The notes under the pieces were generated by a model that did not search any database, was not told the origin of the DNA, and saw nothing but the letters and a program-made list of their open reading frames with translations. A stretch of DNA of 64,000 nucleotides from Glycine soja (taxonomy: Eukaryota > Streptophyta > Magnoliopsida > Fabales > Fabaceae), in assembly GCF_004193775.1 (NCBI RefSeq), contig NC_041021.1, positions 630,001 through 694,000 on the forward strand. The letters run 5' to 3'. Shown piece by piece: positions 13,761 to 26,000 of this stretch (position 1 is its first letter; each line of letters opens with the position of its first letter). The position numbers and the translations under genes are program-made.

Positions 13761-14823
13761 TTTAAACAAGTTGGTCTAGTCTAGCCTGAATTTTTTGTTG
13801 ATCAAGATATTGATAAAAAGTTGTCCTTGCTGCTAGTGATAAATCTTCATTGGAAACTATGAATACACACAAAGTAGATAACCTCCTCCTAACACAATTT
13901 ATTTCATAGCTAAAGGCTAACCAAAATTCAATCCTTAAACCACTTTATTAAGAAATACAAATTGTTATCACTTATATCAATAGTTGTTTTTGTTAGTCTG
14001 GTCTAGTCTGTTGGTGGAATAATCAAGGTCAAACTGATATATATATATATATATATGAATTTTAAAGAAAAATAATAATAATAATGATAATATTGAGGCA
14101 AATAAGCCAGATGATTTGAGGGCCAACATTTTCCAAACTCAATTGTTTTTGGGCTTCTATTTTAAGTGTTCAGCCTGTGGAAACAATTTTCATCTATGCA
14201 TATTTTTATATATGTGTATATATAAAACAAAACTATCGTACGACTTAATTATCAAAATTGACTTATACATACACTTAATGCCACTATTTTTACCATTTGA
14301 TATGTATATCCCTTAAAATTTCTCTTAATTTTCTCTTAAGCCAATCAGATTGAAGCATATCTAATGAAGTTATGCGTTAGAGCTCGAGCATACATATAAG
14401 CAACAAATGAAAATGCTTATATCACCTAGTGAAATAAGGTGTTTTTTTTGTTGAACGAGTTTTATGATATTCAAACGAAAAACACAGAAGAAATGAGCTA
14501 AAAAAAAACTTGGCTTCTTCTATCATAGTAATTAGAAATAGCCACGATAGAGAGAAAATTAGAAGAATAACAGTGAATACATATATATAAAGAAGGCACA
14601 ATCACAATAATTTATTATTCTCATAATTGGTGGCAGAAGCATTCAGCAATCACATCACATTCCAAAGTAACAAATCTCAATATGAAGAAAATAATGGCTA
14701 TAAACCAAAAACTAGCAGGAAAAAATTGCAAGGGCAAGAAAGAATTGCATCTATATGTATGTATGTCATAAATATGTAAGGGTAACTTCCCAACAAACGC
14801 CCAGTGATTGCTTCCGAGTGTCC
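13761..14823. other. Intergenic / 3' flank of the proton pump interactor gene
   Basis: AT-rich, with a short (TA)10 tract at 14037-14056 and a small (AAT)n run just after it. The last 150-200 bp before 14824 probably contain the 3' UTR of the minus-strand gene. No coding sequence is supported. Confidence 0.5.
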
Positions 14824-17800
14824 TCAGTAACCAAAGCCTTCGAGCGAAGATCTCAAAGAGCAGTTATGGCCAACATAAAACAAGGCAACAGCAACGACAA
14901 GCGCAATTAGAACACATACCCATGGTTGAATTCGCCTCTTACCCCGGTTGCGAAGAGCTGCGGGTACAGATTTTACCTTGGTCTGCCTCGTGAATTGAGA
15001 TGTTTTCTGTGGCTTTTTTGTTACCTCAGCTGTTTTCTCAGTCTGTTCAAACTCTTCCACGCTTCTTGTTAGAGTTTCTGGGATAGGAGCAGATTCTTGT
15101 TCTGTATTCTCTGCAGTGACAGCAGAACCTGCCTTTCTTCTTTCCTTCTTCTTTGCTCTCTTCTCCCTTTCCTGCATGAAATATGCCAATGGTTATATCG
15201 TTGAAGAAGAACATGTAATTTGTTATGGGTATGTTTGGATTAATAGAAAGAGATGTGATGAAATGGAATGAATTGAAATGAAGAGGAATGAAACAGTGGA
15301 ATAAAATTTTCATTCTGCTAAATGAACAAAATGCTAATTCCATCTCATTCCTTTCAAATTGGGGTGAAAAAAAAATGAAATTAAACAATAGAATAAGATG
15401 GAATAGGTTCTACTAGTTTTCATTAGTATTGCATCCTAATTTTACCAATCCAAACAACATAATACCATTACATTCCATTTCGTGCATTCCATCCTCTTTG
15501 AGTCTAAATTATATATAGTTACCTTCTCTTTCAGTTCGGCTTCTTTTTGTGCCTTTAAGGCAGCCCTTTGTTGGGCCTTCTCTGCATTACGCTTTTTCCT
15601 CAGCAGGGCCTCCTTAGCTTTCTCAATCTCCTCTAGCCTCCGCTTTTCCTTCAACTTTGCCTCCTCTTCCTCCATCCTTGCCTTCTCAGCCTTCAGTATC
15701 AACTCCTCTTCCTCCTTTGTTCTCACAGGTTCTTCTTTTTTAACTTCATCTTCATCAGACTCATCACCCCAACGAGCCACATGCTTCTCTAAGGGAGCAG
15801 GTTTGGTAGGCTTCTTAGCTTTAGTTGTCTGACTCGTTTCAGTTCTTTGTACCACAACCTTCGAAACAGGTTCATCCTTTACATTAACAGATTCTGTTGG
15901 TGTCGATTTCTTTTCTTGTTCCAGAGTTGACTGCAAGACCATGGGAATATTTTTGGAAGCTCTTTCAGTTATTACATTAGGAATTACAGGGGGCTCTTCA
16001 TCAGGACCAAGTGATCGGCCATCCAGGGTTTGCAGTCTCCTCAGCGTACTCCTAGTGTTGCATCGGACGTAGTCCCTTCTGAACCCATCATTTTTGTTCC
16101 ATAGCTCCATAATTCTCTCAACCTATAAATTGGTTACTCATAAATGCTGAATTCAATTTATTTGCCTAATAGAATGCATGAAAGAAAAAGATAATCTCTC
16201 TACTTGATTAATGTCTAAAAAGAATCACCTGATCAACACAGAAGCATTGCAGCTCCTCTTTTTTTCCTCCCGCTGCTAGTTCCTGTGCTTTATTTGCAGC
16301 ATCTCTGTATTCCCAGAAATTTTTGCTCTGTATTATCAGTACCAAAATAGGATCAATATTTGTACATGGCATTTGCAATTGTTTTATCGAAGAGAAAAAA
16401 CCAAAAAGAAAACGAATAAAGTGGAAAGAATGGAAAACTCAAACCTTCTCATGCAATTGTTTTTTCAAAGCCAGTAACTTAGCATATGCCTCTTGACGAG
16501 AATCATCAGCGGCCCTAAATCGAGCTAGCAACTCATTCAGTTTATCACATTCATCATTATATTTCTTCTTTGCGGCTTTAGTTTCTGTATCTGACTTCAG
16601 AACATTATTTCTAAGCACTTCCATTTCCTTCTTCAAAAGCTGTAAATGCTGAAAACAGTGAAATATTGATTAATGCATTGTCAAAGATATTAGAAATCCC
16701 CTAAAAATAAGTACCCATACTTGATATCAATAGTGCCTAGGAAATGCAATCAGGTATTTAATTCAGGAAATCTAGCAAAGAGAAGCTTTCATATGGTACC
16801 TTAAAGTGCTCTTCAATATTGTCATCCTTGTTGTCTACAGATTGTTGTGATTGATCCTGCTTTTTCATATTAGAAGACAACTCCTCACGGTTCTGCTTCA
16901 ATTGTTTGATCTCGCGTATCAATTGCTTTTCTTTATTTAGAGGCAAAGTTTCATGCTGGATCATGTGTTCCATGCTTCTTATCTGCCAATAAGTCATATA
17001 TCTAGACAAGTAAACACAACAAAACAGGCAGCAGAATCAAATCCTTATAAATATCCCCAGGAAGAAAATTGAAGGCATACCTTGTCATCTATATCCCCAA
17101 CAGAAATTGCATTGTTTAATCTGTTCATTGTGGATTGGACTGAATCTATTTCCTGGCGTTTGGATTTGAGCAAGTCACGAGCAGCTCTATGGGCTGCTAT
17201 TGCAGCCCTAAACTCTTGGTCGAAATCCTTACAACTGGCCTGCCCATAGTAGGATTCAAAATAATTACGAAGATTAGTCTCAAACTTACAGAATACAAAA
17301 AAGCATCTTTTGTTGCCTTCAAAATAATATTACCTTTATAGTCTGGCTTTCGATTCGAATAGCATCTCGAATTTTAGTCTTCTCCTCTACTTGGTGAAGA
17401 GCGTTTTTTATCTTCTCTTTTATGTTTTCATCATCATCATATCTGGGAACCCTGATCAAATAGTAGAATGGCTTTTTCACTACCTCTGTACCCACATTCT
17501 GTCCATCCAAAGCATCTGAGGCAGGTCTTGAATCTTCATCTCCTTGATTACTACCTTCACTTTCAACAGAAAGCCCACCTTTAACTGAAAGTTCAGCTTC
17601 ACTGTCAACTGCATTAGTTTTCTTCTCAGACACATCAACGGAAGGTTGAGCTTCACTCTCCACTGCATTGTTTTTCATCTCAGACACAACACAAGCCTCT
17701 CTTTCACTCTGCAGGGCACCACTTGAAGTTTCAGCTTCACTATTCACTACATCGTTTTTCGTCTCACACACATCAACAGAAGGTTCACTTTCACTCTCAG

Positions 17801-20638
17801 CTACACCATTTGAAGGTTTAGCTTCACTCTCAACTACACCATGTGAAGGTTTAACTTCAGTCTCCACTGCACCACTTGAAGTTTTAGCTTCACTCTCCAC
17901 TGCACCACTTGCTGTTTCAGCTTCACGGTTCACTGCACCATTTGAAAGTTCAGCTTCACTCTCCACTGCATCTTGTGAAGGCTCAGCTTCGCTCTCCACT
18001 GCACCTTGTGAAGGTTTAACTTCACTCTCCACTGCACCATTTGAAGGTTCAGCTTCACTATCTACTGCACCTTGTGAAGGTTCAGCTTCACTCTCCACTG
18101 CACCATTTGAAGGTTTAGCTTCTCTCGCCACTGCACCATTTGAAGGTTCAGCTTCACTCTCCACTGCACCATTTGAAGGTTCAGCTACACACCGCACTGC
18201 ACCATTTGAAGGTTCGGCTTCACTCTCCACTGCACCATTTGAAGGTTCAGCTTCACTCTCCACTGCACCATTTGAAGGTCCAGCTTCACTCTCCACTGTA
18301 CCCTTTGAAGGCTCAGCTTCCTTATCAACAGCACCATTTGAAGGCTCAGCTTCACTATCAACTGCACCGTTTGAAGGTTCAGCTTCACTATCAACTGCAC
18401 TGTTTGAAAGTTTGGCTACACTCTCAATTGCACCATTTGAAAGTTCAGCTACACTCTCAACTGCACCATTTGAAGGTTCAGCTTCACTCTCTACTGCACC
18501 ATTAGAAGGGTCAGTTTCACTCTCTAGTGCACCATTAGAAGGGTCAGTTTCACTCTCGACTGCAACATTTGAAGGTTCAGCTACACTCCCCACTGCACCA
18601 TTTGAAGGCTCAGCTACACTCCCCACTGCACCATTTGAAGGTTCAGCTTCACTCTGCACTGCACCATTTGAAGGTTCAGCTTCCCTCTCAACTGTACCAT
18701 TTGAAGGTTCAGCTTCCTTATCAACTGCACCATTTGAAGGCTCAGCTTCCTTATCAACTGCACCATTTGAAGGCTCAGCTTCCTTATCAACTGCACCATT
18801 TGAAGGTTCATCTTCACGATCAACTGCACTGTTTGAAGGTTCGGCTACACTCTCAACAGCACCATTTGAAGGTTCAGCTACACTCTCAACTGCACCATTT
18901 GAATGTTCAGTTTCCCTCTCAACTGCACCATTTGAATGTTCAGTTTCCCACTCAACTGCACCATTAGAAGGGTCAGCTTCACTTTCTACAGCACCATTTG
19001 AAGGTTCAGCTTCACTCTCAACTGCACCATTTGAAGGTTCAGCTACACTCTCCTCTGTATTGTTTTTCATCTCAGACACAATTTCACTCTGCACTGCACC
19101 ATTTTTCAACTCTTGCACATCAACATCATTTTCAACTGCAATGCTTTTCAACTCACAAACATCAACAGAAGGTTCATCTTTGCTCTCCACTGCAATGTCA
19201 GACACAACATCACCATCCCCAGTCACATCTGTGCTGTTTAAGGCTGTTAAATTTTCTCCTTGAGGAACTATTTCACTTCCTGCTTCCTCCTCGGACCTTT
19301 CCAACTTACTGCCTGGTTCACCTTCAATAGCTATCTCATTCTCCTCAGTGCATTCACTTGGCTCCGGCTTTGCCAAACCTGAGACAGACTCAACCTGCCC
19401 CTTCTCTGAACTGTTTCGAGCATCTTCAGGTTCACATTGCTTCAAATCTGTAGTGGCAGAGACACCATCAGCATCAACAAGAATCTCATTCTTCTCAAGA
19501 ACTTCTTCCGCATCATGATCACCATCAGTTACAATGTCCTTCTCATCCAAAACATCTGCACTAACGACATTTACACTTTCCCCACTTTTATCCACATCTT
19601 CATCAGATACAGACTCACTTCTTCCCTACACGTTAGAAGAAAACTGATAAAGAAATCAAGTAGACTAATCAACCAAAATATGGCCTAAATAATTTAATTT
19701 AGTCAATTAGTCCTAAAAATAAAAAACATACAGATACATTGTCTCAATCGCTAAAATGACAAGTGATGCTAATCCTTATAATCATAATTTCAACAACTAA
19801 AACGACCTCCATCTGGTCAACTTAGGAGCTTAAACGAATTCACAGACTAATTTCAGAGTAATTAGCGACATAAACTACCACACGCACTAAAATGACATTT
19901 TTTTTGTAATTTCAGAGATTGATTTCAAGGACTAAACAGAATTAAGCTAGAAAAGAAAAACAAATAAATTTATTAAAAAAATAATAATTAAAAGTACTAT
20001 TGTTAATCATTTCTTACCTGAACGTCATTTCCATTTCCAACGTTCTGATCAGTAGTAGCAGTTACTTCTTCCTCAACTGTTTCCACCGCGACATCATTGT
20101 GAACATCAACACATTCGAATTCGCGATCACTGTGATTCACATCAGCATCTCCCTCCACAGCACTCACAACGACACCGTTTTCATCTCCCGAACCCTCCGC
20201 ACCATCCAGCATTTCGCATTCCTCAACTCCGTTAGCGTTCGCATTCACATCATCACCGTTCTGAACATCCGAATCACCGACGACAACGTATTCATCGTGA
20301 TCCGTAACCAACTCCTCCGCAACAGCATTAGCACTCTTATCATCATTCTCCACGACGCCGTTTTGAACGGATCCCGTGTCGTTTTGACCATCCGCACATT
20401 TTAATTCATCATCCCGCGAAACGACATTAACCATCGCCGTTTCGGAAACTTCCTCTGCCGTACCGTTAGACACTGCATCTTTACAAATTTTCTCCGACAA
20501 CGCAGCACCGTTGTTGTCGGCGGCAAGATCCAAATCGCCACCGACACCGTGAGCAACTCCATTGGCCTTGACGCTGCGGTGATCGGTGACGGAATCGCTT
20601 ACTTCGCCGCGCACATTCACCACCTGCTCCTCCGTCAT
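14824..20638 (-). CDS. PPI1-like: Proton pump interactor-like protein (PPI1 family) with greatly expanded acidic repeat region
   Basis: Eight exons on the minus strand: 20638-20018, 19625-17334, 17239-17081, 16982-16800, 16648-16445, 16327-16229, 16122-15523, 15171-14824. All are phase 0 with GT..AG junctions, giving about 1501 residues. The family core starts at about residue 925 (KPFYYLIRVPRYDDD) and continues through coiled-coil segments (KEKQLIREIKQLKQ). A long Glu/Lys/Arg-rich helix in exons 7-8 follows, then a C-terminal membrane anchor at about 1469-1487 (WVCVLIALVVAVALFYVGH). Known relatives, about 600 residues long, bind the regulatory C-terminus of plasma-membrane H+-ATPase and sit on ER membranes. 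The excess length is N-terminal: acidic sequence plus 38 copies of an 11-residue repeat (17790-19043). The start at 20638 is chosen because a likely 5'-UTR intron (donor near 20753, acceptor near 20650) would place this ATG in the second transcript exon. An in-frame ATG at 20677 would add 13 residues if that intron is absent. Confidence 0.88.
15233..15455. mobile_element. MITE-like element in intron 7 of the PPI-like gene
   Basis: A 223-bp segment bounded by the inverted pair GTTTGGATT (15233-15241) and AATCCAAAC (15447-15455), with an AT-rich, purine/pyrimidine-skewed interior. It lies wholly inside the intron between exons 7 and 8. Similar GTTTGGAT ends occur on two other elements in this window. 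Confidence 0.5.
17790..19043 (-). repeat. 38-copy 33-bp coding minisatellite (11-residue repeat)
   Basis: Exactly 38 x 33 bp with no frame-breaking indel, encoding variants of AEPSNGAVESE (residues about 402-819 of the PPI-like protein). Subvariants recur in blocks: VDKE in units 8-10 and 22, SV endings in 5-6, 13-14 and 18-19, and TDPSN in 16-17. This points to local unequal exchange. More decayed units continue towards 17600. The opposite strand stays open for 531 codons only because the unit is a multiple of three. Confidence 0.95.
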
Positions 20639-20883
20639 AGTAATCCCTGCGACATTAACATCAAAATCAAAATTCAAAACAGCAAAAACACGTCAAAAGA
20701 AAAGGATCCAACGCGGATCAAATCGCAATGGCGGAATCGAATTGGCTTACGGAGATGCAGAGTCGGATCAAGCGTGAGCGAAGAGATCGAAAGTGTTAAT
20801 ATGAGAGAATAGAAGAAAATGAGAAAACGAAAACGAAACGAGCGTTTAGGTAGGAACAGAGCGAGATGCAGATACGGATGCAG

Positions 20884-20890
20884 ATATATA
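20884..20890 (-). promoter_or_regulatory. Probable TATA box of the PPI-like gene
   Basis: The minus strand reads GGCTATATATCTGC here, about 245 bp before the chosen ATG. A CT-rich leader follows, with the candidate 5'-UTR intron between it and the ATG. No other good TATA is closer. Confidence 0.5.
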
Positions 20891-22570
20891 GCCGACACAG
20901 AAGAGAGAAATGAAAAAAAAAGACGAATAGAATAAGAAAGGTAATGCCAGTGTTCCACTTGGTTTCAAAAATACTAGTAATTGATTAAGTTCGTGAATTT
21001 GTCTTTACATTTCAAATTTGAATTTTTTATTTTTATTTTTTGGAATTTAGACTAGATGCATCTTTTATCTGGATTCTTTTTATCAAATCAGAACAAATTA
21101 TGATGCCATCGCTATATACTGTTTCCTTCCTTTATCTCCACTAACAAATCATTATCATTCTGTGTATGTGTTAATTGTACTACTGTTTTTTTTTTAATAA
21201 GTAGCAAATAATAATTGCACTACGATTTGAAATATTAATATTAATTAATGTAATTAAGCAGGTGTTAACTAGTAATCTTAAAAAAATAATAGTCCATCAC
21301 TCTCAAAATAGTTATCTTCTAGATTGTTTTATAAGGACTAAAAAACATAAATAAAAAATAATAATTTTATAAAATTAAACCTATATAATTAATTCATCAT
21401 TAATATATTTATACATTTTGTAGTTCATAATTAATATTATAACTTATAAGGAATATAAGTGAAAATAAAATTAATGTTACATTAAAAAATTAAAATAATA
21501 ATTATTTTAAAAAAATTTCTTACACAACATTTGTAATGGGACAAAAAAAGTGTAAAATTATAAGAATTAAAAGTTAAAAAATATTAAAGACAATTTACTT
21601 CTACCTCAATCATTCCATATTTTAGATATACAATTGCTTCAATACTCGAAAGACTTGTTATCTCAAGAGATTTAATAAAGATACTGCAAACTCATTCTAA
21701 TATGTTTTCTTTTAGTTTAATTTTAATATAGCTAGTATTTTAGTTTGCTGAATTTGTGTATAGGATGCATGTATATTTTTATATAGTAAAAATTTATAAT
21801 GAATAAATTTATAACAAACAATACTTTTTAATCTTTATATTTTATTTTAAATTCATATTAAATTATAATAAAAAAAAGTTATTTTTAAGAACCGGCATAA
21901 TGTTAGTCTAAGTAAAACTAATCTCATTCTTTAGATAAGGTTTTGACCTGATAAAAAAAAATTGTGAAAACTTTGAAATCTACACCAATAATATGATTAC
22001 TAAAATAAAGTTATGGTATTTTTTACGCATTTAATATATATGTATTGTCAGTCTAAAGATTTCACATGCTTAATCAATAAAAAAAATCAGTTTTAGTATG
22101 ACTTTTATATTAATATATTCATTACAATAGTTTATTTTTTAAAAATATTATTGACATTTTTACACTTTCAAAGTTTTATTGCAGTCAATTAATAAAAATC
22201 TATTTTAGTATAGCTTGTCAGATAATTATTATAAATATGAATAAATTTATAATATATGATAATTTATTAGTGGATGATAGTATAAAACATATATTATTTA
22301 TTTTATTTTTAATTATTGAAATTATTAAAATATTAAAATTTAATTTAGAGATAAAAATTGAAAAGGATAAATACTTAAAAAAATAAGTATATAAATAAAT
22401 TTAAATAAAATTAGAAAAATAAGATAATGTAAAAACTTTCAAAAGAAATTTTGTGTTTATGTTACTACCGGCTATTCTTCCATTTTTTAAAACAATGATA
22501 ATAATTTAATGTTTACATTTTTTTTCCGCAACAGTGATAACGATTTGAACTTAGTTCTAGTATTAGTAGA

Positions 22571-23066
22571 TTAAATAATAATTTTGTTCTCATTAATTTT
22601 CTAAGATTTTGGTTTCTTTAATTTTTAATTGTAACATTTAATCCCTCTAATTTTATAAATGGATGATTTTTGTGATTATTAGATATATTAAATTAATTAT
22701 GAATTAAATAAAAATTATTAATTATTAAAAAACTTTAATAAATTTTTTTAAACCCTATTGTGATGTTGCTCTAGAGTTACCTACGACAATGAAGATGGAA
22801 GAGGTATATGCAGAGAAGAGGGAGAACATAATATTTTAGAGAATTATGATTAATAATATTTTTTTATTAAGTTTTTAATTATTAATAATTTTAATTATTT
22901 TATAATTAACTTAATAACTCAAATAATCAGAATTATTTGTTAATAATTTATCAATGACCAAAATAGCCAATTTATAAAATTAGAAGGACCAAATGTTAAT
23001 TAAAATTCAAAGAGATCAAAATTATGAATTTAAGAAATTAAAAGAATTAAAATTATAATTTAGCCA
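22571..23066. repeat. Foldback element with long inverted arms
   Basis: The left arm, from about 22571 (landmark CTCTAATTTTATAAAT near 22656), pairs with a right arm ending at about 23066 (landmark ATTTATAAAATTAGAAGG). The arms are about 100-130 bp and imperfect, around roughly 230 bp of interior. This architecture is that of a Mutator-like or other TIR MITE. No transposase is present. Confidence 0.55.
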
Positions 23067-26000
23067 AAATATTACTGAAACTTTGAATCATTAAGTTGAC
23101 TCTAGTTGGGTTAATCACTGTCTAATTTTTTTTTATAGAAATACTGTCTAAATTTAACTATACTATATTAATATAATTATAATAAATAAATGTTCACCAG
23201 TACTCTTAAAAAATAAAAAGTAAAAGCATTTATAGTAAAAAAATTGTTAAAATATATTATTAACACATTCTATTGTGATTTTTAATTTATTTTTAACATG
23301 ATTTAAAAATTAATATTATTTTCTTAGCAGTGTTTTTCTTTTGTACAAAGGGGGTGTATAATATTATTAATTTCTTTAATGACTAGATTCCTTCTCCTTC
23401 TATTAAAACACCAACTTATTCATTTATACTTAACTGTCTTGTACGCATCAATGTTTAAGAACAATACATAATAAATATTTGAATACATTAAATTAGGTGG
23501 TCAATGAAAAGAGTTCCATGATTACCTCAAAACCTTTTTCGCATGTACTAACTCTCACCTTGCCTTGCTCCAAATTCAAGCATTGCCTCTAACTTAGCAA
23601 CATCTCTTACACCCTCAACAAAATAGAGGCGAGGTTCAGCCACAAACTAACTCCCCTTCTTCTTCTTGATGGTGAATATTTCAGATACATCGTTAATAAA
23701 AACTTTTAATTCTTTAGTTACTCTACTGAATGAAAAAATTAAGGAGATTTTACTTTGTCCATCTATGAATCGATCGACATCATATAATAAAATTAAACTA
23801 GGTAACCAAGTTTTCTATGGAATCCACACTCAATTTGTAGGGTTCCATTCAAGCCAACAACTCAACACAAGGTCTTAGGTGATTTGGTGGAGACAACCAT
23901 TACAAGCACTTATGAACATCCATTCTCCAAATGAAAAATGGATGATGTAAGGGTGATCTCGAGGAGGTAAGGTCAAATCCACGTGAGATATCATAGCTGA
24001 AAATGAAACCACCTCACACCCAACAAGCGCTCTTAACCCTATAATGAAATGCATACCCATATCAAGAATGAATTCTTCAGTGAAATTGCATCTGCAAGAG
24101 CTTGAAAAGTAGGGACTTAAACTCTTCATTGATCCTTCAAAGTATTTGTCCTCCTACTTTTTTGTTATGAAGCAAAAAAGCATTTATTTTGTAGTTTAAT
24201 TCTCTTTAGATATTAGTAAAAGTAGTTCATGCATGAAAAAATAACTGATACTCTCCTTTAAATAATGTGTATCATGTTTATTTCATTTATTTTCCTAAAA
24301 TCTCAGGATTCTTTTGATTTCCTAAAAAGCATAATACTACTGGACAACACAAACATTATTATCCCATGTTTGATTTTTAAAAAAGACATGGGATAACACA
24401 AAATATACAAAAATGTACAAGACCCAAAATCCACTTTTTGTTACTAAAAAAATCACATAATAACTTTTTATCCAAAAGTACAAAATATTTAAAAGATAAA
24501 AATATCCCCCTTATTCTCTCTCCTTCTCCCACTTTCTTTGCTTTTTTTTTTTTTGGAATTCTTTGCTTGCTTATTCTTCAATCCATTTGGTTGAATTGCA
24601 ATTTTGACAGCCCCTTTAATTTTTTGTATGTGATTTTGGTCCTCTTGTCCCCACTTTTATTGCAATTTTAGTTTTTATATTTTAAAAAATCATAATTTTG
24701 ATACAATCCTTAGTTTTGCATTTTTTTTTTATTTTAGTTCGATTAAATTTTAGATCTAACATATTCATTAAAGGTATCATAAAAAAATAATTTAATTGGT
24801 TAAAATATAAAAAAAATATGCCAAGTTGAGAATTCAGTCAAAATTGTCAAATTCTAGAATGTGGAAACTAAAATTATGGGAAAAAATAGGAGAGTCAAAA
24901 TTATAAATAAATAAAAATCAAAGGTGGACCAAAATGGTAATTTAAAGAAAATATTAGATAGTTTTCTCATATATATTTTATCTCTTTAATTAATGACTTA
25001 TTTATTCTTCCTAATCATTAGTTCCACTAAATATTGATTATGGGTAGTGTTGAAAAAAATATTTAATACAATATTAATGTTATAAAATGACACATATTTT
25101 AAAATGATTTTTTTCCTCTAAAATGTCATATAATCTGGAATGAATGAAGGGAGTATAAAACACAATAAAAGTGACTTTAACAACTAATCGAAAGAGACTC
25201 CAAGTCTTTAATAGAGGGGAAAACCTATTATATAACAGTTAACTAGCATAAGCTTGAACTTTAAGCCAAACAAATAAAATTTAATGGATTGAGTTTTTTT
25301 TTTTTTGAGAAATTGAACTAGGTCATATCAGCTTTAATAAGGCAAATTAATTTCTCAACCAAAAGCCTATGGTCAACAAGACTCAGTCAAGTGATTGGGT
25401 TGATTTTTCAAATAAACTCAATCAAAGTAGCATTATTTTTTTATGTTGTTTCTTAACAAAAAAAAATATGCATGGTGGTTGAGTTAGTTTGAGTATTGAA
25501 TTGAAAGAAAGAAAAAAAAAAGTAAAAAGAATCAAACTACAGTATTTGAATCGATCAAGTTGAATTGGTTCAAATTGAATAAAACTTACCCAGTTCATGT
25601 TGGTTCGACTTCGATCACAATTAGACAAGTCATAAATTAAAGTAACAAAAAAGAGAGTATAAAACTGACTTTTTGTTGTTTAACATTTCCTCACTTTATT
25701 TCATAAATTGTTTGCATAAAGTTAATATTTTACTATTCCGTGTACCAAAAGAAAATGTTTTACTATATTTCTACTAAAAAAGAAGGTTAATAAGATTTTT
25801 TTTCTCTCAAGAGAATAAGACATTCATTAATATACTTTTTTTCTAATATATATTATTCATTGTGAAATAATTACCGTTTTAGGGTGTTATAAAGGGTTTT
25901 TAAAAAATAATATTTTTCTTAAAATTTAGAAAAATAAGCTATAATGAAACTATTTTTTTAACTATATATTATTTTGTCAGAACAAATGCTTTATCGTCAG

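Noticed and set aside
17790..19043. Regular 33-bp repeats resembling a CRISPR array
   Set aside because: The units are contiguous without spacers, encode protein in frame, and lie in a plant gene.
17668..19263. A 531-codon plus-strand open frame opposite the PPI repeat
   Set aside because: It is the antisense of a 33-bp coding repeat; a unit divisible by three keeps all frames open or closed together. It has no homology and no gene-like start context.
20000..20404. A 134-codon plus-strand frame
   Set aside because: Antisense of exon 1 of the PPI-like gene.
23875..24129. An 84-codon minus-strand frame as a gene
   Set aside because: No recognised domain, no splice partners found; at most a decayed fragment.
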